In this document: one piece after another, positions 7,337 through 17,300 of the stretch
Numbering within the stretch: the stretch's first letter is position 1
How the letters are laid out: each line of letters starts with the position of its first letter
Assembly (NCBI RefSeq): GCF_001514235.1
Contig: NZ_KQ948931.1
Location: 369,729 to 433,728, forward strand
DNA: 64,000 nucleotides
Source: Streptomyces caeruleatus
GTDB lineage: Bacteria > Actinomycetota > Actinomycetes > Streptomycetales > Streptomycetaceae
Direction of reading: 5' to 3'
Position numbers and translations under genes: made by a program
The notes under the pieces: model-generated
The model's database searches: none
What the model was told of the DNA's origin: nothing
The model's input: the letters and a program-made list of their open reading frames with translations, nothing else

Positions 7337-9421
7337 TCACGGAGTACCCGGCGACGGGACGGGCAGGCCGACCCGGTCCGTGACCAGTCCCAGGTTGAAG
7401 TAGCTCCTGAACTTGTTGCTGTACGCGGAGTTGGGGACCACCTCGTCGAGAACCAGGCCCGTACCGCCCTCCGGAGTGAGGCCACGTGCGGTCATCTCGT
7501 ACGTGACGGGGGACGTGCGCGCTCCCGAGTACTTCGGCGTGACCTGGTACCACACCACCTGGCCGGCATCGACGGCGTTCCTGACCCGCGTCTCGAAGGT
7601 CAGCATGTGCTGCGGGAGCCCCGGGTCGTTCCTGGCGATCGGAGAGGCGTTCGCCGCTCGGGTGCAGGTGGACAGGTTCCTCAGGTCGAGTCCGCTGCCG
7701 CCCAGCTGGTTGCCCAGCAGATGGCAGGCGTTGCGCCAGAACCTGAGCGGGAAGTTGTCGTGGTACGCCATGGTGCGGCGCGCCCAGTCGTACGCCGGTG
7801 GCTTCACCTGCTTGACGTTCGTGGGCGAACCCGGCTGCTCGGCCAGGTAGCTCTTGTCCAGACAGGCCGTGATCCCGGTCGGGCGGTCACCGTTTGCCGG
7901 GTCGCTGTGCCCCAGGTCCTGCCAGCCCCGGCCTCCCACGCGGCAGTCGAACACCTGCGGCTTGTAGTCGCGCTCCTCCGGCTTCTCCTTGACCTTGTCC
8001 AGGATCTTGCGGGCGTCATTGAGGGCGTCGCGGGCCCTGGCCGCCTCCTTGGGGTAGCGAGGCAGCGTCTTGACGGCCTTGCGCACCGCGCCGCCCACCT
8101 TGTCGTACTTGGTGAGGGCGCGGATCACGGCGACCGGCCTGGCCGCGGCGAGCAGGCACTTGGAGAGGCTGCTCACGTCCACCTCGAACGACGTGGCGGC
8201 GGAGAGGCACTGCTCGACGTCGTTGACGCCGATGACGTCGAGAAGGACGCCGAGCCCCTCCTTCCGGAGCCATTCGCTCAGTGACATCCGCTCCAGGTCC
8301 CTGGCCCTGCGGAACTCGTCGACGTACTCCTGGCCGCGCTCCTGGAGCAGGGTCTGCTCGTCCTTCAGCTCCTGGAGCTCCGAAGAAGGACCGCCGATGT
8401 ACTTCCAGGGCTCGCCCTGGCCCTCGCTCTGGAAGAACGCCCCGCGGTCGGGCGAGAGGCCGATCGCGTGCTTGTCGTTGACGGCGAAGACCGCACCGGC
8501 CGAGCCCGCGGCGTGCCATCGCCCGGGCTCGCCGTCGTACTTGTGGAGGGCGCCGTCCGCCGGGTTGGTGGCGTAGAGGCCGGCGCCGCCCGCGTAGAGC
8601 TCACGGGCCGGGCCGCCGATCTTCTCCCAGGCGGTACGGTCGCGCTTGTCCTGCTTCCAGCGGAAGACCGCGCTGCCGTCCGGGGCGACCCCGTACAGGT
8701 CGTCGTTGTCCACGGCGAATGTCGAGCCGGGGCCGCCGACGCGCTCCCACTTGCCGGGCTCGCCGCCGTACTTGTGGATCGCGCCGTCCGCCGGGCTGGT
8801 GGCGAAGAGCCCCGCCTCGCCCAGGAACAGGCGTTGCGCCGAGTCACCGATCCGTTCCCAGTCACCGCTCTTGCGCGACCACTTGAAGACTCCGCTGTGG
8901 TCGGCTGCCGCGCGGTAGACGTCGTCGCCGTTCACCACGACGTCTGCCGACGGGTCTCCGACCCGTGTCCAGGAGTCGGGCTCCCCTGCGTACTTGAACA
9001 CCTCGCGCGTCTGCGGGTTGATCGCGAAGAGGCCTGCCCGGCCCGCCCGGATGGAGTCCGCGGGGCCGCCGATCCTGGTCCAGTCGGTGCCGTCACCCTC
9101 CCGCTGCCACACGCTGGTGTGGTCGGCTGCCAGGGCGTAGACCGCGCCCTTGCCGGTCACGGCGAGTTCCGCGCCGTACCCCAGATCTGAGTTGGGTGTG
9201 GGGTCCGGGTCGGTCTCCGGGTCGAACTCGGAGTCAGCCACAGAGGTATCGGCCGGGCCTGCCGGGGCAGTGGCCGGGGCCAGGGGCTGTTCCACGGGGA
9301 TGTTCCCCGTGGCCCGCCGGCGTGGCTCCCCGGGATCGGCGCTCGCGGGAAGCGCCGTCAGCAGGCTCGCTGCCATCGCCGCGGATATGAGCACAGCCAA
9401 GCGTTGGTTGATTCTGGACAT
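7337..9421 (-). CDS. Secreted tectonin-propeller protein with C-terminal nuclease-toxin-like domain
   Basis: Encodes 694 residues. The N-terminus is a signal peptide (LAVLISAAMAASLLTALPASA). About residues 85-355 form a tectonin/tachylectin-like propeller of repeats such as WTRIGGPADSIRAG...GLFAINP and YGVAPDGSAVFRW. A helical, charged stretch (about 350-400) and a pretoxin-like region (VLLDVIGVNDVEQCLSAATS) follow. The C-terminal 190 residues resemble the DNA/RNA non-specific endonuclease family (Endonuclease_NS_2 type): NACHLLGNQLGGSGLDLRNL with His567 as candidate catalytic residue, then QVTPKYSG and PVTYEMTARG. In that family the first motif is often GHLxGN; here Cys replaces the usual small residue before His. 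It is probably an exported effector. No immunity gene is evident next to it. Confidence 0.8.
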   Translation of the reverse strand: MSRINQRLAVLISAAMAASLLTALPASADPGEPRRRATGNIPVEQPLAPATAPAGPADTSVADSEFDPETDPDPTPNSDLGYGAELAVTGKGAVYALAADHTSVWQREGDGTDWTRIGGPADSIRAGRAGLFAINPQTREVFKYAGEPDSWTRVGDPSADVVVNGDDVYRAAADHSGVFKWSRKSGDWERIGDSAQRLFLGEAGLFATSPADGAIHKYGGEPGKWERVGGPGSTFAVDNDDLYGVAPDGSAVFRWKQDKRDRTAWEKIGGPARELYAGGAGLYATNPADGALHKYDGEPGRWHAAGSAGAVFAVNDKHAIGLSPDRGAFFQSEGQGEPWKYIGGPSSELQELKDEQTLLQERGQEYVDEFRRARDLERMSLSEWLRKEGLGVLLDVIGVNDVEQCLSAATSFEVDVSSLSKCLLAAARPVAVIRALTKYDKVGGAVRKAVKTLPRYPKEAARARDALNDARKILDKVKEKPEERDYKPQVFDCRVGGRGWQDLGHSDPANGDRPTGITACLDKSYLAEQPGSPTNVKQVKPPAYDWARRTMAYHDNFPLRFWRNACHLLGNQLGGSGLDLRNLSTCTRAANASPIARNDPGLPQHMLTFETRVRNAVDAGQVVWYQVTPKYSGARTSPVTYEMTARGLTPEGGTGLVLDEVVPNSAYSNKFRSYFNLGLVTDRVGLPVPSPGTP

Positions 9422-9468
9422 ACGTGGTCACGTCTCCTCTCGGAGGGGTTCGAAGGTGGTGGGTCGGC

Positions 9469-11094
9469 TCAACTGCTCGTCGGGGCGCCCATCGGCGTCC
9501 AGACCGAACCGCGGCCTGTCCAGCGGAAGACCGCCCGCCCGTCCGGGCTCAGCCCGTACAACTCGCCGTCCGCGCCCGCCGTGAAGGTGGCCCCGGGGCC
9601 GCCGACCCTCGTCCAGGAGTCCGCGCTCCCGTCGAATCGGTACAGGTCCCCGCTCTTGGGGTTCGTCGCGAAGACACCGGCCCAGCCGGCGTACAGCCGC
9701 ACCGCCGGGCCGCCGACCCGGACCCACGTCGTCCCGTAGCCCGTCCAGCGGTACACCGCCGAGCCGTCCGGGCTGATCCCGTGGATCGTGCGCCCGTCGA
9801 CCGCGAACGTCAGGCCCATTCCGCCGATCTGCTTCCACGCGCCCGCGCGGCCCAGGAACTTCCGGACGCGCCCGTCGCCCGGGTCGGTGGCGAACAGGCC
9901 CGCCCCGCCCCCGTGGATGTGCCGTGCGGGGCCACCGATCCTCGTCCAGTGGCTCCCGCTCCCCGTCCAGCGCAGCACCGCGTCACGCTTCGGCGTGAGC
10001 CCGTACAGCGTGTTGCCCCCGATCGTGAACTCCGCGCCGGACGTGCCGATCCAGGTCCAGGAGCCGGGCGTGCCGCCGTACTTGAAGATCCGGCCGTCCT
10101 TCGGGTTCGTCGCGAACACCCCGGCCCCGCCCGCGTACAGGCGTCCCGCCGGGCCCCCGATGCGTCGCCAGCCGCCGTCGCCCCGTTCGTAGACCCCGCT
10201 ACGGTCCTCCGCGAGGGCGTACAGCCGCCGGTGGTGCGCGGCCAGCGGACCCAGCCGGACCGCCTGGCGGGCGGTGGGCCGGGAAGGCGTGGGCTTGGCC
10301 TCGGCGGTGGGCCGGGAAGGCGTGGGCTTGGCCTCGGCGGTGGGCCGGGTGGCCGGGTGGGGCGCCGCGCGTTCGGGAGCCGGAGTGCGCGGGAGCGGCC
10401 TGGGCGTCGGCGGCGCGGGTCGCCGCTGCGGGGAGGGAGGCGGGGCGGCCGGCGGCGTGCTCACGTCGGAAGGGCGCGTGGGGGTGTCGATCACCTGGTG
10501 ATAGCGGCGGGCCTCATAGCTGCTGGTGGGGTGAGCCGAGAGGGTGGCGTCGTCCAGGTCGCCCTCGGCCCGGTTGGCGGGGCGCTTGCGGCTGCTCTGC
10601 TGGTAGTACGTGAACTCCCGGCCCGCGCGGTCCGTCCACCCGCCGAAGATCAGCACATGCCGATCGGAGTTGAGGATGTCCCCCGGCTTCAGCTCGGAGG
10701 TGTCGATCTTCGACGACACCTCGCGGAGGGTGCTCGTCGAGCGGCTGTACGGCAACTGCCAGGCCATCGAGACGAAGCCCGAGCAGTCCTGCCGGTAGTG
10801 CCCGCCGGTGGCCTCGTCGGACCACCAGCTGTACGGGGAGGTCAGCCCGTTGCTGCTGTACGGGACCCGTTGCGCCACCCACGCCTGGGCGCGCTCGATG
10901 ATCTGCTCGCGGGTGACCCTGCCACCGGGCGTGGCTCCCCGTCCGATGGTCCCGGTGCCGGTGGCCTTCCGGTCGCCCGCCTGGACGGTCTGCGCCTGCA
11001 CGGGCTCCGAGGCCACGGTCGTGGCGAGGAGTACGGCGCCGAGGGTCCCGTAGAGGACGCGGAGGCTTGTCGTACGCATGCGTGTGTGAGGCAA
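9469..11094 (-). CDS. Secreted NlpC/P60-like peptidase with tectonin propeller
   Basis: Encodes 541 residues. TTG 11094 has GAGGAG 6 bases upstream; the alternative ATG 11079 is too far from it. A signal peptide (LRVLYGTLGAVLLATTVASE) is followed by a cysteine-peptidase domain (about residues 60-205) with Cys104 in RQDCSGFVSMAW and His146 in RHVLIFGGW, the NlpC/P60-type pattern for cell-wall peptide cleavage. A Pro-rich linker contains two copies of an 11-residue repeat (RPTAEAKPTPS). Residues about 285-541 are the same propeller found in the two neighbouring genes (repeat WTRIGGPARHIHGGGAGLFA). The propeller probably anchors the enzyme to a surface glycan or envelope ligand. Confidence 0.85.
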   Translation of the reverse strand: MPHTRMRTTSLRVLYGTLGAVLLATTVASEPVQAQTVQAGDRKATGTGTIGRGATPGGRVTREQIIERAQAWVAQRVPYSSNGLTSPYSWWSDEATGGHYRQDCSGFVSMAWQLPYSRSTSTLREVSSKIDTSELKPGDILNSDRHVLIFGGWTDRAGREFTYYQQSSRKRPANRAEGDLDDATLSAHPTSSYEARRYHQVIDTPTRPSDVSTPPAAPPPSPQRRPAPPTPRPLPRTPAPERAAPHPATRPTAEAKPTPSRPTAEAKPTPSRPTARQAVRLGPLAAHHRRLYALAEDRSGVYERGDGGWRRIGGPAGRLYAGGAGVFATNPKDGRIFKYGGTPGSWTWIGTSGAEFTIGGNTLYGLTPKRDAVLRWTGSGSHWTRIGGPARHIHGGGAGLFATDPGDGRVRKFLGRAGAWKQIGGMGLTFAVDGRTIHGISPDGSAVYRWTGYGTTWVRVGGPAVRLYAGWAGVFATNPKSGDLYRFDGSADSWTRVGGPGATFTAGADGELYGLSPDGRAVFRWTGRGSVWTPMGAPTSS

Positions 11095-11190
11095 GAAAGG
11101 CTCCTCGGAGTGATGGGCCGGTTCGGCCGGAGGACCGGCGCCGGCTGACTGACTGGCTGAATCCCGTGCGTGCGCGGCGAGTTGTGCACA

Positions 11191-11240
11191 TCAGGTGTCA
11201 CGGCCACGCACGTACGTGGTGTGATCGGGCGGACACCTGA
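11191..11240. promoter_or_regulatory. Nested inverted repeats in the divergent tectonin promoter region
   Basis: A perfect 9-bp inverted repeat (tcaggtgtc 11191-11199, gacacctga 11232-11240) encloses a 10-bp palindrome, cacgtacgtg (11209-11218). It lies between the peptidase gene (−) and the membrane HTH-like gene (+). It could be an operator for both units; no binding evidence exists. Confidence 0.45.
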
Positions 11241-11388
11241 GGTGGTGCGGGCGGTGCCGTCCTCACGTCGACCACCGTGGCGGGGCGGGGAATTGGACGC
11301 CCGGGGGTGCGTTCGTCCGGGCAGGTCAGAGCGGTGGAAGTGGGCGGACAGGGTTTGTCCGCCCGGACAGTCAGGGGGGTGCGGGGCC

Positions 11389-13038
11389 GTGGCCGGTCGT
11401 CAGCAGGGGGAGTTCAGAGGACGGAGCGGCGAGGCCAATGCGCTGGCCCGGTTCCTGTGCGAACTGACGGACGGGCGGACCGTGCGTGACCTGGCCGAGC
11501 GGTACGGCGAGGTCAGCAAGACGACGTGGGGGGAGTACCGGTCAGGGGTACGGGTGATCCCCTGGCGACGGCTCCAGATCGTGGTGGAGCGGGAAGTACG
11601 GGACCCGGCTGTGCGGAGGGGGAAGCTGGACGAGGCACGGCGCCTGCACCAGGCGGCCCAGCGGGCGGCGGTCGCGGGCGGAGGCGAAGTCGCGGGACGA
11701 GGCCGGGGAGCCGTCACGGCAGCGCCGAGCGTGGCCGTGACTGCGGCGCCCGGCCCAGCTGCCTCCGGCCCGGTCGAGTCCGCTCCGGTCGAGTCCGCTC
11801 CCGTCAAAGCCGCTCCGGACGAGTCCGCTCCGGACGAATCCGCTCCGGACAACCCGGCTGCGGCCGCCACGGCCGCCACGGCCGCCGCGTCCGTGGCCTC
11901 CGCTGCGGACAATGCGTTGACCAGCCCGGACAGCCTCGCCGAGCCCCTCGGCGTCACCACCGAAACGGTTCCTGCCCGGGCCCGCCGCAGTCGGAGTCGG
12001 CCCGTGATCGCTGCGGCCGTCGTCCTCGCCATGGTCGCGGCAGGAGCGGTCCTTGCCCTACAGCGCGAAGGCGACAGCGCCGTGGGCGGTCGCCCCGGAA
12101 CCGCCACCGTCGGCCCCCGCACCCCACTCCCCTCGCCCTCGGCCACCCGTACGCACGGCACGCCGACCACCTCACCGACCGGCGCTTCCGCCTCCGCCCC
12201 TTCCCGGGGCCCTGAACGGAGCGTGTCGCCGCCGTCCCGCACCGTCTCCGCCGCCGACGCCTCCGGACCTGTCTACGTCCTCTCCTCCGACGGCCGCACC
12301 CTGCTGCGCTGGTCCGGGGCGGGCGACACCTGGGCCACCGTCGGAACGGGGGTCGGGGCGCCGTACGCGGGAGAGCCCGGCGTCTTCGCGCTCGACGAGA
12401 AGAACGGGCGCGTCTCCCGCTACAACGGCACCCCGAACTCCTGGACCGTCATCGGCACCGCCTCCGAACTCGCCATCGGCGGCTCCTCCCTCTACGCCCT
12501 CACTCCGGAGCGTGACAAGGTCCTGCGCTGGAACGGCCGTGCCGGAAGCTGGACTTCGATCGGTGGGCCTGCCGGGCACATCTACGCGGGAGGGCTCGGC
12601 CTCTTCGCCACCGAACCTGTCGGCGGGCACCTCATCGGTTACGACTCGGCCAGGCGAACCTGGGCCCGAGTGGGCAACCCCGGCGCACACTTCGTCGTCG
12701 GCCGTGACCACCTCTACGGGCTCAACCCTGCCCGTGACCTGGTCTGGCAGTGGTCGGGCAAGGGCGACAAGTGGGACGTCATCGGCGGGCCGGCGCGGGC
12801 GATCCACGGTGGCGAGCTCGGCCTCTTCGCCGTGAATCCGGAGACGGGGCGGCTGTGGCAGTACACGGGGGAGCCGGGTGTCTGGGCGGACATCGGCGAC
12901 TCGGGGGCGGCTCTGGCGATGGACAGCCGCGCGTTGTACCGGGTCGCGGCGGACGGGGAGTCGGTGTGGCGCTGGTCGCCCGGGAGTGACTGGTCCAGGA
13001 TCGGGGGAGCGGCGGCGGCGGTCGCGGTGGCCGGCTGA
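11389..13038 (+). CDS. Membrane-anchored HTH-like protein with extracellular tectonin propeller
   Basis: Encodes 549 residues. GTG 11389 is chosen because the conserved sequence starts there (MAGRQQGEFRGRSGEANALA) and a purine-rich stretch precedes it. Residues about 15-90 look like a cytoplasmic helix-turn-helix-type domain (LTDGRTVRDLAERYGEVSKT then TWGEYRSG). An Ala/Pro/Ser linker with a repeated SAPxES unit leads to one membrane helix (about 205-224, PVIAAAVVLAMVAAGAVLAL), then an extracellular Pro/Ser linker and a propeller (about 293-549) like those of the two preceding genes. Topology suggests an outside sensor and inside DNA- or protein-binding domain, as in one-component membrane regulators. 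DNA binding is inferred; no recognition helix was verified. Confidence 0.75.
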   Translation: MAGRQQGEFRGRSGEANALARFLCELTDGRTVRDLAERYGEVSKTTWGEYRSGVRVIPWRRLQIVVEREVRDPAVRRGKLDEARRLHQAAQRAAVAGGGEVAGRGRGAVTAAPSVAVTAAPGPAASGPVESAPVESAPVKAAPDESAPDESAPDNPAAAATAATAAASVASAADNALTSPDSLAEPLGVTTETVPARARRSRSRPVIAAAVVLAMVAAGAVLALQREGDSAVGGRPGTATVGPRTPLPSPSATRTHGTPTTSPTGASASAPSRGPERSVSPPSRTVSAADASGPVYVLSSDGRTLLRWSGAGDTWATVGTGVGAPYAGEPGVFALDEKNGRVSRYNGTPNSWTVIGTASELAIGGSSLYALTPERDKVLRWNGRAGSWTSIGGPAGHIYAGGLGLFATEPVGGHLIGYDSARRTWARVGNPGAHFVVGRDHLYGLNPARDLVWQWSGKGDKWDVIGGPARAIHGGELGLFAVNPETGRLWQYTGEPGVWADIGDSGAALAMDSRALYRVAADGESVWRWSPGSDWSRIGGAAAAVAVAG

Positions 13039-13042
13039 GTGC

Positions 13043-13828
13043 TCAGATCTCCGCCCGACCCCGCTTCCTGACCTCGGTGAGGCGGTGGGCGCCCAGTTCG
13101 ACGGCCGTCCAGGTGGCGTCGGCCGGTACCTCGCCGAGGCCGCCGTTGGTGAGGACGATCGCGTCGTCGCCCACGCGGACGACGGCGACATGGAGGGTGA
13201 GGACGGGGGCGTCGTCGTACTCGGAGACGGCGCGCAGCACGAGCCGCAGGCCCTGGCGGGCGTCGCCGACCTCCGGCATCTCGGCGCCGGTCACCTCGAC
13301 GGTCATCTCTCCGCCGCCCGCGGTCGCCGTGAACTCGGCGCACTCGCGCGGCATGCTGTCCAGCCAGGCCAGCGTGCCGTCCACGGCGTCGGGCCGGTGC
13401 GCCACGACCTGGTAGCGCAGCTGGGCCTCGTCGTACAGGTCGTCCAGCCCGGTCGACGCGCGCGTCGTGGCGTCGGGTCCGAGGAGTTCCTCCGCGTACA
13501 GCGCGTCGAGCAGCTTTCCGCACCCCGCCTCGGCCGACTCGGTGCTCGCCTTCAGCATGGACTCCCGCCACGTCGCGAAGCCGTCGGTGGCGACCCAGGG
13601 CTCGCCCAGGTCCGCCTCACTGATCAGCGCCGCCTGCGCCTGCGCCTCGGTGAGGGTGGGTGCCGCCGCGGGCGTCGCCGGGGCGGTGGGGGTCCCGGCG
13701 GAGGCGTGACCGCGGGCGGCCGACGCCGGTCTGCCCAGGCCGGCGATGGTGTCGCAGGCCGACGCGGTCAGCAGGGCAGCCGCGGAGAGGGCCGCGACGA
13801 GGGCGGCGCGGGCCGGGGGACGGGGCAT
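13043..13828 (-). CDS. Putative lipoprotein
   Basis: Encodes 261 residues. A signal peptide ends in a lipobox (LLTASAC), predicting a lipid-anchored extracytoplasmic protein. After an Ala/Thr/Pro linker comes a globular domain with paired cysteines (AGCGKLLDALY; PRECAEF) and a C-terminal beta-rich part (VRVGDDAIVLTNGGLGEVPA). This resembles the PknH-like or sensor-type extracellular domains of actinobacterial lipoproteins, but the match is weak. It converges with the membrane propeller gene and ends 4 bases after it, so no terminator separates them. Confidence 0.65.
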   Translation of the reverse strand: MPRPPARAALVAALSAAALLTASACDTIAGLGRPASAARGHASAGTPTAPATPAAAPTLTEAQAQAALISEADLGEPWVATDGFATWRESMLKASTESAEAGCGKLLDALYAEELLGPDATTRASTGLDDLYDEAQLRYQVVAHRPDAVDGTLAWLDSMPRECAEFTATAGGGEMTVEVTGAEMPEVGDARQGLRLVLRAVSEYDDAPVLTLHVAVVRVGDDAIVLTNGGLGEVPADATWTAVELGAHRLTEVRKRGRAEI

Positions 13829-14313
13829 CGCGGGGCCTCCTGGGCTGGGGTCGGCGGGCGCTCAAGATCGGGTACGTGTTCTTAAGGCACCACCCCACGG
13901 GGGCGACCACCAGTGCGCCGGGCCGTCCGGGTGACGTGGATGCACGCCGGACAGGCTCTCGCCCCCGCCGCCCCTACCCGCCCCTACCCGTCCCGCCCTG
14001 GCCCGTTCCAGGGCTTCGGCGACTGCCGCTAGGTCACGGTGGGGCCGAGCTGCCGCAGTGTGGTACTCGCCGAGATGGACGCGGTAGGTATCGCCGCCGC
14101 CGAGAACGTCGTCCTTGAAGAACTCCCTTCGCCCGCACTGTGCTGTCTCCGTCTCGGTCGCGCCGGTAGTGCCTCAGGCGATTCAAGTCGGCGCGCCAGC
14201 GGAGACGTTATTCACAGCAGGCAGCGGGGCTGATTCTGGTCTGGCACGGCGAGGAAGTCTCCAGTTGGCTGTCCATGACCGCACGGACACCGCACCATGG
14301 AGAGTGAGTTCAA
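13829..14313. other. Intergenic region with decayed sequence
   Basis: No convincing gene is seen. The minus strand has a short coding-like stretch (about 14010-14160, reading FFKDDVLGGGDTYRVHLGEY) without a start codon, possibly a gene remnant. At 13947-13961 cggacaggctctcg matches 14 bases of the terminal repeat of the element at 3710-3849. The chitinase-like gene's promoter probably lies in the last 150 bases. Confidence 0.35.
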
Positions 14314-17300
14314 GTGGGAAATTCCTCGGACTACCCTGACGTTCCCAAGTGGGTAAAGAATCCCCAGGGCTACAAGACGGGTTCCGTCACCAAGTACGAG
14401 GGCAACATTTTCCGCGCCGCTTTCTGGGCCGACGAGCCGGGGGTGGGGGATCCGAACAAGAACGGCTGGCGATTCTTCGACGAGTTGTACGACAAGACCT
14501 CGCACAAGGAGACCGAGCGGGCGAACATCATCGCGTACATCCCTACCTGGCGGAAAGAGGAGGGATTCGACTACGGCAAGGGCGAGATGTATCAGTACAT
14601 CACGCACGGCATCATTTCGTTCTTGACGTTCAGCGAGCAGGATTCCGGCGCGTTCGACCCCAAGTCGGTCCGGGAGGTCGGCGCCGTTCTCGCGGACGTG
14701 CTCATGGCCGCGAACCTGTACGGGACCAAGATCATGGTCGCGCTGGGCGGCGCGAACGACTTCGCGTTCCTTGACCTGATGACGGCCGTCGGGACCGACC
14801 CGGCCTCGCCGAAGCTCGACCAGGCCGTGCGCAACGTCGTCGACTACGTCACCCAGAACGGTCTGCACGGCGTCGATCTCGACCTGGAGTGCTGGTGGGG
14901 CCGGCCCGGCGACCAGGACCAGGGCGGCCGGATGAAGAGCGACGGCCCGCATCCCGCGGGGCGGGGCCTGACTCTCTTCGCCAAGAAGCTGAAGGAGGCC
15001 ATGCCCGACAAGATCGTGTCGGCGGCCGTCTTCGGCACGTCGTGGTACGGGAACAACTACGACCCGGACATGGCCGAACACCTCGACTGGGTGGGCGTGA
15101 TGACCTACGACCTCACCGGGTCGTGGGACAAGTCCCCGGTCGGTCCGCATTCCGCCCTGCACAAGATCCGCGGGAAGGACACGGCGAAGATCCGTGAGGC
15201 GGATGAGTATCTGGAGTCGTACCTCCGCGAACAGCAGGGCGGCTGGCCGGGGGCCAGGGCGGGCGCTGGTTCGGACGCCCCGGGTGGCGACGCTGCGGAG
15301 AACAATCCGATCCTGTCGGTCGAGGACTGCCTCTGGTACTGGACGAATCCGCTCTTCATGAACTGGCAGGGCAAGGGACAGGAAGTGGACCGCGGAAAGA
15401 TCGCCGCCGGCGTGCCGGTCTACGGCTATGACTTCGCCGCGGCCAAGGAGCCGGACGACCTGACCGGTGAAGTTCCCCCGGGGTACAAGGTGCTGCGGTA
15501 CAAGGAAATCCTGGACGAATTCCCGGACGCCCTTGACGCCAAGGACGCGAACATCAAGGTGGACGGGAAGACGCCCCGCCCCAAGCTCGGCGAACCCCTT
15601 CCTCCGGGCGAGTACCCGTACGCCCACAACATCTATTTCGAGACCCCGGACACCGCCGTCACCAAGCTGAAGTTCCTCAAGGGGGTCGGCGCCAAGGGCG
15701 TCATCATCTGGGAACTCTCCAACGACGTCTGGGAAGACGGCAAGAGCATCATCAAGGCCCTTTACCTCGCCTCCGGCAACAAGGTTCCCGAGTCCTCGCC
15801 CGTCACGGATCCGCCGGTCCCGGTGGCCAATTCCTATCTGTGGGACTCCGTCGGATTCCTTGGGCACGCGACCAGCGCCCTGCAGTTCCAGGACGACGGC
15901 ACCCAGGACAACGGCATGCGGCAGTTCTCGGCGCGGCTGTGGAACATCCCCGACGACGCGGACTGGAAGAGCGTCGCCCAGAACTGTCCGGCCGTGGTCA
16001 AGAGGCAGTACTTCAACCGGCCGACGCGCATTGTGGACAAGGGCGCTCTCGGACTCTGGGGCGAGTTCGACGTCCTCGACAATGACGACGTCCCGGACTG
16101 GTTCTGGGGTCACGTGGAAGAGAAGGACGGGGCGCCCGACGGGTACACGCGGTACGCCTCGCGCCTGTGGGGCCTCTCCCTCAGCGACGACTGGCAAGAG
16201 GCCGCAAAGCAGACCCCGGCGCTCATCGCGGGCCAGTACTTCGACGAGCCGACGGAGATCGAGGACAAGGGAGTCGGCGGACTCTGGGGCATCTTCGACG
16301 TCAGCGACGATCCGAGCCCGGTACCCGCGCCCACGAAGCAGGCGCGGGGTGAGAACGACTGCATGTACTGCCAGGTCGACACCGTTCCGTCCCCGGACGG
16401 CTGGGACAACGTGGAGCGGTTCAACCTCACGAACACGATGACCATCGGTGAGGATGCGCCGTTCCTCTATGCGGTGGTCACGAAGGACGACGACTCGGTC
16501 GACTTCCCCGACGGGGTCCTCATGAGCCTCAAGGACCCCGACGGGAACGCGTACGACAAGGACGTCGACGAGGCCGGTCGACTCGTCAAGATGTCGGGCG
16601 ACTCGGTGCGCCTCGTGGTCGTCAAGGATCCGCAGGCGGGCGACTGGACGATGACCATGAGCGTGGCCTCCGACGCCGAGTTCCACTGCGAGTGCAACAC
16701 GGTTCCGAGCAAGGACGTCTACGACACCATGCTGGAGACCGTCCGCCGGAGGGACGGAGGGGCCGGCGGGATCGGCCCCCGCAGCGTCGGCGGCGACATC
16801 CTCGCGGCATTCCTCGGCGTCGCCATCGCCGTGGTCCTCATTCCCGAGGCGGTCGTCACCACCGCTCTGACCGTCGCCGTCGCCGGGGCGGGACTTGTCG
16901 GGATGGGCTACAACGCCGTCAGGAAGAAGGACAGCGCGGAGAAGATGGGCACGGTCGCCGCCATCGTGAGCAAGATCGGCGACAAAGTCCGGAACCAGGG
17001 GTTCGACGGCGTCCTGGAGTCCGTGTACCTGATCGGAAAGAACATCAGCAAGGAGGAAGTCGAGGTCATCCGAAGGCCGGAGAACCTGGACAAGATCTAC
17101 CCGTGGATCGGCGTACACATCCAGGTGTACAAGGTCGTGGAGCACATGACGGACCCGGAGAAGCAGAACTCCGTCCGTCACGTCTTCTGGCAGTGCATGC
17201 TCACCAAGAGGCTGGGCAAGGACTTCGCGACCGAAATGGGCGATGCGCACGAGGCCGGCAGGCCGGGTACGGACGCGGACAACGAGGCGGACGAGAAGAA

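Noticed and set aside
9424..11148. Long plus-strand frame opposite the peptidase/propeller gene
   Set aside because: Product is Arg/Pro-rich with no domain; the minus strand has a signal peptide, catalytic motifs and propeller repeats.
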